From a virus: 36,614 nt of DNA. The notes beneath the pieces were generated by a model. The model did no database searches and had not been told where the DNA came from. It saw nothing but the letters and a program-made list of their open reading frames with translations. Positions 30,133 to 36,614 of this stretch are shown piece by piece. The DNA lies in IMG/VR virus record IMGVR_UViG_3300012931_000051, positions 1 through 36,614 of that record; one strand, 5' to 3'. The first letter of the stretch is position 1, and each line of letters opens with the position of its first letter. The position numbers were made by a program, and so were the translations under genes.

Positions 30133-31548
30133 TTACAAGCCAAGAAATTTTTTGACCGCCGCAGGAATCTTTGCAAGGTCATAAGCACCGTTAGGCTTGA
30201 ACCACTCTTTTGGTGTTTCAGCCTTCCCGCTCACCATCGCAGAGATATCCGCCTCGGTATAGTTGGGTGTTCCACTGGTCTGGGTTACTCCGGTGAGTCC
30301 CTTCGCGGTGGGTATTTTCTGAAGCTTTTCCGTTTGCGACCGCTTAGCGGAAGCTACGGCCTCCGCTTGCCCGGACAGCAATTTCTCGTAGTTGAGGTCG
30401 CGATGAGCTTGCTCAAGAGTCTTGAGCCCGTTCTTCACCATGTGCGCCGCGACATCAAGCAACGGCTTAATGGATGGATCTACACGCCCGGAACTCTTGA
30501 AGTCAAGCAGAGCTTGCTTTGTTTGTGTGTGAGGCCTGTAGATTTCGGGATACTTTTGAGCCAAAGAGCCTAGCTCATCAAGGACTTGGACTTCCGCACG
30601 CTCACGCTGCTGGAATTGACGGACTTGTTCAAACTCTTTCGCGGATTTCGTCGCTAGTTCCCGTAGTTCCTTCAACTCAGCACTGCTTCGCGAGTCTCTC
30701 GCTTGCAATTTCGCGTTAAATGAACGCATCATATCCGGATCAAGAGCGTTGGCAATTTCCTCATCCGTGTAGTAATCGCCACTCTGCGCGTTCCCTTGCG
30801 GGTTTTGCTGAGGGTTGCGAGTCGGTTGAGTTTGTGTGTCGGCAGAAGAGATTTTGAGGGACTTCATCAGCTTTTGCTTCGCTGCATCGTCGCCACTGAG
30901 CGCGGATTTCACCTGCGCTACAATGGTTGTGAGTGCCGTCTGCATTCGCTGAGCCTGTTGCCCTTTCTCGCTTCCCGCCTTCCCGATTGCGTTCCGCAAT
31001 TCCTTGGTCTTTTCCCCAAGTTCCTGCAAATCTTTAGCTCCCACCTGCTCCATGGCTACGGACAACGCCATAGACAAATCATCCGGGAGATTTAGGGCTT
31101 TTACCGAATCAGCCACAGAGCTAGGCTTTTTGGCGTCCGTCGCTTCGGATTGGGCCTCGGGATTGAGAGGGAGACCGTCCGCATTGGATTGTGCCTGCGC
31201 TTTGCCTTTGGATTTGATCGGTTTCGATGCCCCGCCGCGCAACCATTCGTCGAGCTGAGAATTCTCCTCGTCAGTCGGGAAATAGCCTTTCGACATTTTC
31301 TCCGACAGTCCGCGAAAATACTCTTTGCCGAGTGTTACCTCTGCGGTTGCCACAGTTTGATCAGAGCTTCCAAGTGATCCCGCCGGAGCGGAATCTGTAT
31401 TGGAGTCGGAGACAGCGATTGCCGCGGTGTCTCCGCCTGCTGCGCTGGAGTCGGAAGATTGAGCCGGAGCGACCTCTCCTCCACCAGAAGAAGAACCACC
31501 CTCGTCGGGGGCTCTATGCAAATTCAAAAACTGAGTAAGATTTTCCAC
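30133..31548 (-). CDS. Putative scaffold protein
   Basis: 471 residues from a GTG with AGGA 7 bp upstream. N-terminus reads MENLTQFLNLHRAPDEGGSS, followed by a low-complexity acidic Ser/Gly linker (15-75). Long helical coiled coil at about 170-260 and 275-360 (LKELRELATKSAKEFEQVRQ). C-terminus is short and basic (EWFKPNGAYDLAKIPAAVKK), where scaffolds contact the coat. Placed between portal and capsid genes, as in P22-like phages. The start lies in frame with the portal gene, separated by TAG and four codons. Confidence 0.7.
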   Translation of the reverse strand: MENLTQFLNLHRAPDEGGSSSGGGEVAPAQSSDSSAAGGDTAAIAVSDSNTDSAPAGSLGSSDQTVATAEVTLGKEYFRGLSEKMSKGYFPTDEENSQLDEWLRGGASKPIKSKGKAQAQSNADGLPLNPEAQSEATDAKKPSSVADSVKALNLPDDLSMALSVAMEQVGAKDLQELGEKTKELRNAIGKAGSEKGQQAQRMQTALTTIVAQVKSALSGDDAAKQKLMKSLKISSADTQTQPTRNPQQNPQGNAQSGDYYTDEEIANALDPDMMRSFNAKLQARDSRSSAELKELRELATKSAKEFEQVRQFQQRERAEVQVLDELGSLAQKYPEIYRPHTQTKQALLDFKSSGRVDPSIKPLLDVAAHMVKNGLKTLEQAHRDLNYEKLLSGQAEAVASAKRSQTEKLQKIPTAKGLTGVTQTSGTPNYTEADISAMVSGKAETPKEWFKPNGAYDLAKIPAAVKKFLGL

Positions 31549-31560
31549 CTTGCGTCCTCG

Positions 31561-33555
31561 CTATGGCGTGACTTGAGCCACGCTATCGTTTATTTGAAAC
31601 TTTTTCGGTCGAGCAATCGGAGCCGAGGACTCCGTCTCACCACCCATCGGCACATGGGTCTGCGTGGCTTCATTCTGGGCTAGCTGTTGCATCTTCCCAA
31701 CCTGGTCCATCTGGGATGTTGCTGTTGCATCCTGTTCTTTCTTTGCTGCATAGTCAGCAAACATCTGCTTAATGTCTTCGGGCGAATCAGATACAGAAAC
31801 CCAGTATTGCAGAAGTTTTGCATTCAGCTCTGGGTCTTGAGCCGCAAGGCCTGAGCTAATGATTTGCTGGATCATCGCTTGTTGTTTTGCCCGGAACGTG
31901 GGGGACTTTGTCGAATCAACGAGAGTCACATCGTACGCTCCTGCGCTAATGTCGTTGATTCTGGATGTTTGCCCAGGAATAGGACGCCCAAATTCGTCTG
32001 TAGCCTGTTGCTCTTGGTTGATGGAGACTATTTCGCTTTTATTTCCAGGGGACGTGATGCGGAATACCATCTCATCCGTGTAGAACTCCCGCTGGTATGC
32101 GTAGCGCAGTCGAAGGATTTGCTTACGGTACTCCTTGAAGTAGGTGATAAACTCCATGAGCTGAGTAAACGATTGATCAATCCTCTGCTGGTTCAGGACT
32201 CCACTAGGCTTATCCTCGGATGACCAGCCCTGCATCGCAGGAGGGGTCGAGCTTTGCTCCTCAAAATTTTTCTTCGCAATGTCGATCGCTTTATCATGAT
32301 CGTTTGTCGTGGATTGGGTTTTTGGGATCGGCCTGAATCCATTTCCGGCTTGACCCTGCTTCATGCGATAGCGCTGGTTCGCCATAGCCCCGAGACGAGA
32401 CGCCCGCTTTGCTTCTTCGTCGGATTCAAACGCCGACGGATCCATTTCGTAGCCCGCGGGCGCGTGCTTCGCTCCTTCGACGTACGCAGTCATCAAGACG
32501 TCGATCAATTTTGCAGGGGCCCGAAGATCAGCGACAAAGCCTTTGGATTCACCATTGATGCTTGACGCAACGAGTTCGACCCCCGGCCACATGATTTTCT
32601 GTGTGACCGGGTCGCGCGGTTGCGCGTGCCACGGCCCATTATACAGAAACGATCGGTCAGCCATGACCGCAGGAGCCCACTGAGCGACGTAGAGGTATTC
32701 TTGGGTTGTCTGGCAGGTAGGACGCTGGCCGCTAGGCTGTTGCACCTCCACCCAATTGTCGGCGTCATCGAGTTCGAAAGTTGCAGGTTTACGCACCTTG
32801 TAGTACCGCTCAATCACCAGATAGGCGTTGTTGCGCTGAGTCGAGTTCTCGTGTCCACGGTCAGTGCTGCGGTTGAATGACGTATATCCCCGATCCCCTA
32901 GCGTCCCAGATTGACGCAGTACAGAGTCAGACATACGCGCTTTTGCGTCAGGGAAAAACTCCAGTATTTGATTGACAGTGAGCCACAGATAAGAGTCAAC
33001 GAACTGAGCGTCTTTGCGCGTTACAGGTATCTTGGAGTTAGGGTCCCAAAACCACGCAAACGGATTGATTGTCGACGCCGAGATGAACGGTTTCTGGAAC
33101 GGACCTACTTCTGGGCGAAAGAAACGAACGCCATCCGCTCCGATCCACGCCATGATTGCCACCTGAGCGTCTTCCATGAGGTCGTTATTGTTGTTGCCTT
33201 CGTGGATGGCCAGCTTCTCAAGCACGTCGGAAATCTTCGTGTCTTCCGGCCCTACAGGGGAAAACTCCGCATCATACATGTGCGTGAGAAACGTCCCGAC
33301 GACCGTGCGCAGCGACGAATTAAAGGGATTCAATACGACGGGAACACGCCCCGTCTCTCGCAGTAATCTCTTTTCCTCGTCGGTGTAATGGTCTCCATTG
33401 ACGTACCGGATACAATCTTCGCGCTCGGCGTTTTTTGACGCCCAGAAAGCTCGAACCGCAGAGGCGGAGGAATCCGCTTCTCCAAACTCCGTCATGGATT
33501 CGAGCCCCGTAGCTCCGTACGCTGTTCGATTTCCGACTTCCGCCAAGATACTCAT
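31561..33555 (-). CDS. Portal protein (P22 gp1-like)
   Basis: 664 residues from ATG 33555 (MSILAEVGNRTAYG); a GTG at 33615 would add 20 residues. Neither has a ribosome site, so the start is open. N-terminal signature: RYVNGDHYTDEEKRLLRETG, RVPVVLNPFNSSLRTVVGTF, like P22-type portals (..W.....R....gRP....N.i...v..v.G). Central part includes RPEVGPFQKPFISASTINPF and GEWxx-type variants, then LRYAYQREFYTDEMVFRITS. The C-terminus has the helical barrel region (EDIKQMFADYAAKKEQDATA). Forms the 12-mer ring through which DNA enters. Confidence 0.75.
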   Translation of the reverse strand: MSILAEVGNRTAYGATGLESMTEFGEADSSASAVRAFWASKNAEREDCIRYVNGDHYTDEEKRLLRETGRVPVVLNPFNSSLRTVVGTFLTHMYDAEFSPVGPEDTKISDVLEKLAIHEGNNNNDLMEDAQVAIMAWIGADGVRFFRPEVGPFQKPFISASTINPFAWFWDPNSKIPVTRKDAQFVDSYLWLTVNQILEFFPDAKARMSDSVLRQSGTLGDRGYTSFNRSTDRGHENSTQRNNAYLVIERYYKVRKPATFELDDADNWVEVQQPSGQRPTCQTTQEYLYVAQWAPAVMADRSFLYNGPWHAQPRDPVTQKIMWPGVELVASSINGESKGFVADLRAPAKLIDVLMTAYVEGAKHAPAGYEMDPSAFESDEEAKRASRLGAMANQRYRMKQGQAGNGFRPIPKTQSTTNDHDKAIDIAKKNFEEQSSTPPAMQGWSSEDKPSGVLNQQRIDQSFTQLMEFITYFKEYRKQILRLRYAYQREFYTDEMVFRITSPGNKSEIVSINQEQQATDEFGRPIPGQTSRINDISAGAYDVTLVDSTKSPTFRAKQQAMIQQIISSGLAAQDPELNAKLLQYWVSVSDSPEDIKQMFADYAAKKEQDATATSQMDQVGKMQQLAQNEATQTHVPMGGETESSAPIARPKKFQINDSVAQVTP

Positions 33556-33631
33556 GTGACAAATATCTGATCGACCAAGATGATTCCGTATGTTTTTTAG
33601 TCGGGAATGAGCCACATATTAACCAAAGTGG

Positions 33632-33660
33632 CGTATAAAAGTGACAATCTTACAATTCAA
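33632..33660 (-). promoter_or_regulatory. Possible late promoter before portal
   Basis: On the minus strand TTGAAT (33660-33655) and TATACG (33637-33632) are 17 bp apart. Both agree with sigma-70 boxes in four of six positions. It falls in the only sizeable gap of the head module. The portal gene after it has no ribosome site. Weak evidence. Confidence 0.25.
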
Positions 33661-33931
33661 TCCGTTCTGGAGGCGGCAGCCGAGCAGTGATGCGACGCGT
33701 CATTGACGGTCTAACCGAGGCCAGGAACATGCAGTACTCTTCCCTCATCTCTGGGAAATGTCTGAGCATGGATGTGCGGTGCTTTTTGCACGGAACAGCT
33801 CCAGCTTCACAACGGTTGACTGTGCGTAGCGGGATTCCTGTAACTCCAGACATTTTCCGCTGGCTCCATCCACGACGAAGCCTTTCACGGCGCACGATAG
33901 CAGACCAGTCAAAGCCATCCCATACCCGCAT
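33650..33931 (-). CDS. Small HTH (XRE-like) protein after terminase
   Basis: 93 residues from the ATG at 33931, which has GAGGAG 4 bp upstream and lies inside the end of the terminase gene (23-bp overlap). WSAIVRRERLRRGWSQRKMS (8-27), then GVTGIPLRTVNRCEAGAVPC is an XRE/Cro-type helix-turn-helix. Very basic (Arg-rich) throughout. Regulators within the packaging cluster are uncommon; it may control late transcription. Strong start signals make it likely real. Confidence 0.65.
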   Translation of the reverse strand: MRVWDGFDWSAIVRRERLRRGWSQRKMSGVTGIPLRTVNRCEAGAVPCKKHRTSMLRHFPEMREEYCMFLASVRPSMTRRITARLPPPERIEL

Positions 33932-35411
33932 AGGGCTCCTCCACTTTCTTGCGATAGTCGTAGCCACCCTCATCTATATTCCCAGATCCAGACGACGGCA
34001 TGACGCGTTTGCGGACCCAATTCCAGTAGGCTATCGTGTCAGCCCGGTCAGGGCTGCGTCCTAGCTTGTTCGCTTTCGCTAATTCGTTCTTGGATATGAT
34101 CCGCAAGTATCCAGACGAAGAGTCGTACTCGATGGCGAAAAGCTCCTCAAGAAGAAGCTGTACTCCATCGTAATCACACTTGGATGAGCCTAGCCAGGAA
34201 AGATCTACATTTCCCGCTTCGAGATCCTCTGCTAGCCTCCACCACACCTGTGATCTCAGGCAGTCGAATTTCCAGTCCCCCAGCCTTTTGGGCTTATAGT
34301 GCGGGTCTTTGTACATCATCCGGTTGAGCTGTGCACCCAGACCGTATCGATCCTCTAGCTCGTCGCAGACCCCGTTACCCCAGCCGTTCCCGTCGACGCC
34401 TAGAGTCGTGTTGTTGAGGCCGATTACAGCGACCATCGTCGACAGTCGCGCGGCGAACGCGCCCGTACGGGATTTCTTCTCGTCCACCATGCTGGTCACT
34501 CTGTTTCCCGTGCCGCAGCAAATCACTGAGTAGTCGTTTCCTTGCGCTCCATAGTCGGCACCGATAGCATTGCATCCGCCCAGGAATCCAGATAGAGGCT
34601 TGACGCTTCCGCTCATCGCCCTCGTGATCCATTCCGGACGAATCAACTGTTTCGGCCCTGGAGTAATCTCCCACGAGCCAAAACGTAATGCCCGCTGGTC
34701 CTCTGCCGACATCTGAGCCAGTTTCGCCTCGTAGTTAGGGTCTCCGAGTTTATTCTCGCTTCGCTTTCCAGGGATCCACATGCGGGACATGGATAGAGGA
34801 GTCCCCATCGATACGCGTTGGTCTCGACCAGTTTCAGGGTCTGAGGAAAACCAGCCGATTTCTCCAGGTAGTAACCTGTCCACGAATCGATCTTTGAGCC
34901 ACAGCATTCCAGGGCCTTGCGGGTTGCAGCTCGCGGACATTTGATTTCGGAGTCCGTACGAGTTGCGGTTCCGGCTCATTACGTAAAGGTATTGGCTCCT
35001 TGTGAAATGACCGCCTTCGTCTACTCGGATGCGTGGAATTTCCCAGCCTTGAAACGCGAATTTGTCTGTCTCCAGATTGCAGTGCGCGAAAATGACCATT
35101 GATCCACACGGAAAAACGAATACAGGATGCTTGTAGATCCGATCCATACCGGAAAACTTGGCACCTAAAGGCGCGTACATTTTGTATGCGCCCTCGATCA
35201 GTGCTCCCATGTCTACAGAGTGTCTCCGTAGCTGCAGCACTCGCATTTCTGGTGTTTTTAAGAGATCAGGAACGTCAATCGCTAAATTCGTCCACGTTTT
35301 TCCGGGACCGGCCATGCCTCCCATAAGAAACTCATCCACACCATAGTACAGGGCGAGGAACGCCTTTTCCTGCATCCCCGTCTGCGGCTTGATGATGAGT
35401 GGTGACGACAC
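33909..35411 (-). CDS. Terminase large subunit
   Basis: 500 residues from GTG 35411 (GAGG 6-7 bp upstream). ATPase: Walker A GGMAGPGKTW (31-40), Walker B IRVDEGGHFT (129-138, D132 and E133), coupling region NQMSASCNPQGPGM (157-170). Nuclease (RNase H fold): NAIGADYGAQGNDYSVICCG (282-301, D287), LGVDGNGWGNG (339-349, D341) and RSPDRADTIAY (453-463, D459), the acidic residues of the large terminase nuclease. The terminase cuts and packages concatemeric phage DNA into the procapsid. All motifs are intact. Confidence 0.9.
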   Translation of the reverse strand: MSSPLIIKPQTGMQEKAFLALYYGVDEFLMGGMAGPGKTWTNLAIDVPDLLKTPEMRVLQLRRHSVDMGALIEGAYKMYAPLGAKFSGMDRIYKHPVFVFPCGSMVIFAHCNLETDKFAFQGWEIPRIRVDEGGHFTRSQYLYVMSRNRNSYGLRNQMSASCNPQGPGMLWLKDRFVDRLLPGEIGWFSSDPETGRDQRVSMGTPLSMSRMWIPGKRSENKLGDPNYEAKLAQMSAEDQRALRFGSWEITPGPKQLIRPEWITRAMSGSVKPLSGFLGGCNAIGADYGAQGNDYSVICCGTGNRVTSMVDEKKSRTGAFAARLSTMVAVIGLNNTTLGVDGNGWGNGVCDELEDRYGLGAQLNRMMYKDPHYKPKRLGDWKFDCLRSQVWWRLAEDLEAGNVDLSWLGSSKCDYDGVQLLLEELFAIEYDSSSGYLRIISKNELAKANKLGRSPDRADTIAYWNWVRKRVMPSSGSGNIDEGGYDYRKKVEEPYAGMGWL

Positions 35412-35419
35412 ACCATCCC

Positions 35420-35770
35420 TCAGTTGACCCGTATTCCAGCCGTCTTGAGTAGCTGTTTGATGTCTACGGCATTGGGCGGGATGATCTGCGACCTGCTCTT
35501 GCGCACAAGAATTGCCTTGTTTTCTTCGAGCGAGAACGGCTCAAAAACCTGTTCCAGGAGGTCTCCCGTAACTACGCGTAATTCCATGGGAGCAAACAGG
35601 CCGCGAGAGCAAGCCATCATCCCCACCAAATCCTCAGCCAGAGTCTCCGGGGACACCGTGGATACCTGGCCCTCTTCTCCAGCGTAGGCATAGGCAAGCA
35701 GCCGGCACATGTTTTTCGACAGCTCTATGACGTAGAGGGGCACTGGCTTTGGTTCAGAGATCTGTTCCAT
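35420..35770 (-). CDS. Unknown gene between terminase subunits
   Basis: 116 residues from the ATG at 35770 (AAGGA 8-9 bp upstream), overlapping the small subunit gene by 17 bp. VIELSKNMCRLLAYAYAGEE (14-33), then a helix and GLFAPMELRVVTGDLLEQVF, with a Lys/Arg/Ile-rich end (PPNAVDIKQLLKTAGIRV). Helical, without any recognised domain. Location in the packaging cluster, overlapping the small subunit and 8 bp before the large subunit, suggests a role in packaging. Confidence 0.65.
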   Translation of the reverse strand: MEQISEPKPVPLYVIELSKNMCRLLAYAYAGEEGQVSTVSPETLAEDLVGMMACSRGLFAPMELRVVTGDLLEQVFEPFSLEENKAILVRKSRSQIIPPNAVDIKQLLKTAGIRVN

Positions 35771-36338
35771 TAGATATTTCCTTTGATTGTTGTGTTGCAA
35801 TCTCCACAAATTCCGCAGGCACAGTGTCCGGAGACGGCTGCGGAGCGTAGACGAGGACTTGTGGTTGATTCGCAACAAGACTCTGGCTCTTCATTGCGTC
35901 TGCAATGACTTCCGCAGCGTTATTCGCGTACCGAGGGGATACCTTGGACAGCAGCCACTTTTTTGTGTCCACGCGTAGGCGCATGAGCTGCACCATTCCA
36001 GCGTCGATATTCCCGAGTTTATTTTGCGGGAGGCTCTTCGCAACCTCATCCTGAATTTGCTGCGCCATTGCGTCGCACATCAGCTCCCTGGCTCGCGCGT
36101 ACCTCGCAGATAGCTCATCGCTCTGGTCTAGCCAGTCGCACCAAATGTGCGGGTGCAGTTTGTGGAGTTTTAGGGCTTTCGTAACCCAGAATCCAGACTC
36201 AATTTTTCTGATGATCGAGTCGGCTGTTTCCGGACGAATTTTGACGAGGCGACGCTTTTTCTGCGTAGCCGCTACAGGCCCCTTTTTTTGCGCGTACATC
36301 TGAGGGGCCGACAGTTTTCCTTGCTGCTTTTCGGCCAT
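35754..36338 (-). CDS. Terminase small subunit
   Basis: 194 residues. Basic N-terminus (AQKKGPVAATQKKRRLVKIR), then an HTH: DSIIRKIESGFWVTKALKLH, KLHPHIWCDWLDQSDELSAR, the usual DNA-binding domain of small terminases, followed by helices (REL, AMAQQIQDEVAKSLPQ). The C-terminal region is Pro/Gln rich. First gene of the late block. The ATG has no ribosome site but a TATATT box six bases upstream, so the mRNA may be leaderless. Confidence 0.75.
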   Translation of the reverse strand: MAEKQQGKLSAPQMYAQKKGPVAATQKKRRLVKIRPETADSIIRKIESGFWVTKALKLHKLHPHIWCDWLDQSDELSARYARARELMCDAMAQQIQDEVAKSLPQNKLGNIDAGMVQLMRLRVDTKKWLLSKVSPRYANNAAEVIADAMKSQSLVANQPQVLVYAPQPSPDTVPAEFVEIATQQSKEISNGTDL

Positions 36339-36419
36339 ACCACGAATATAGGCCGAAGAATGGCGAAATTCTTACCATTAAATGGCGAGTATTGTCAGTA
36401 GATTACAGTTAATGACAAT
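36330..36419 (-). promoter_or_regulatory. Late promoter region with operator-like repeats
   Basis: On the minus strand a TATATT (36350-36345) precedes the ATG at 36338 by six bases. It is flanked by a perfect 7-bp inverted repeat, GGCCGAA (36351-36357) and TTCGGCC (36330-36336). Upstream is a direct repeat AATGGCGA at 36359 and 36381 (22 bp apart) and an inverted repeat ATTGTCA (36391-36397) / TGACAAT (36413-36419). The layout resembles the early control region at the other end. No good -35 is visible. Confidence 0.45.
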
Positions 36420-36614
36420 GAATAACAGCAAACATGAACGGACAAAAGAAACGGCTCTTCACCCTCTTTGTCACGTTAACATCCTCGTCGCTTACGCGGA
36501 CTTCCGTCTCTGTTCCCCCCCCCCCCCCCCCCCCCCCCTCCCCCCTTTCCTCCCCCCACCCCCCCCACCCACAACTGCACGCCTCCCGTCCCACCCTTAC
36601 TTCTGGTACAAAAA
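36420..36614. other. Non-coding end region with poly-C and low-complexity tail
   Basis: 36420-36514 has no convincing gene: the only minus-strand frame of any length begins in the poly-C tail, and its last part reads TEVRVSDEDVNVTKRVKSRF. A run of 24 C fills 36515-36538, followed by C-rich degraded sequence. The same happens at the left end, on the same strand, so both ends may border one poly-C tract. Confidence 0.6.

Noticed and set aside
9350-36338. General recoding of TAG to an amino acid in late genes, since 6 of 23 minus-strand genes end in TAG and only 1 of 18 plus-strand genes does
   Set aside because: The long late frames (2554, 921, 750, 664 residues) have no internal TAG, and reading past the TAG at 10367 would run about 60 codons into the next gene in the wrong frame. 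Some TAGs belong to TAGGAG-type ribosome sites. Only the fibre TAG is hard to explain otherwise.
36409-36594. 61-residue minus-strand gene at the right end
   Set aside because: Its start lies in the poly-C tail and its first third is polyglycine, so it depends on unreliable sequence; it may be the tail of the left HTH gene if the ends join.
1-36614. CRISPR arrays, rRNA genes and insertion sequences
   Set aside because: No regularly spaced direct repeats of 25-40 bp, no rRNA sequence and no transposase-like gene were seen.
1-36614. Terminal direct repeats or cohesive ends
   Set aside because: Both ends are low-complexity C-rich sequence, with no reliable identical repeats beyond short A-runs, so the packaging type cannot be read from the ends.

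Overview
This window looks like a nearly complete genome of a short-tailed phage (podovirus). The late module resembles the P22 group: two-subunit terminase, P22-type portal, a scaffold-like protein, an N4-gp56/DUF4043-type capsid protein, a head-tail adaptor, a gp10-like hub, a tail fibre, a set of ejection-type proteins and a lysis enzyme. Most genes have a clear Shine-Dalgarno sequence (GGAGG, AAGGAG), so the host uses ordinary SD initiation. The host itself cannot be named from the sequence. No integrase, DNA polymerase or helicase is seen, so replication must lean on host enzymes.

Layout. Bases 1-90 are C-rich low-complexity sequence ending in a run of 20 C. A truncated minus-strand HTH regulator (91-346) faces a plus-strand early region (453-9370). 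The early region holds a small RHH-like regulator read from what looks like a leaderless promoter, two replication-type proteins, a SpoVG-like protein, a YqaJ exonuclease + RecT annealase + SMC-like ATPase recombination cluster, a structured intergenic RNA candidate, a tRNA-like element, several mini-genes, an ASCH-like protein and three small accessory genes. One of these (8707-8922) sits in what appears to be an integron gene cassette with a 60-bp folded attC site.

From 9350 to 36338 all genes are on the minus strand and read leftwards: terminase small subunit, an unknown gene, terminase large subunit, a small HTH protein, portal, scaffold, two-step head genes, adaptor, hub, fibre, small membrane and accessory proteins, ejection proteins, a 2554-residue polyvalent protein, a DUF1353-like protein and an M15 endolysin. 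Early and late blocks converge and overlap at 9350-9370. The right end again runs into poly-C (24 C), so both ends may be the two sides of one homopolymer tract in a circular or permuted genome. In that circle the left HTH gene reads toward the late operon.

Main points for follow-up: the integron cassette; an in-frame amber codon that separates the first 43 residues of the tail fibre from the rest; helically phased half-sites (21-22 bp) around apparently leaderless promoters at both ends of the genome; and the strong composition mosaic inside the 7.7-kb polyvalent gene.
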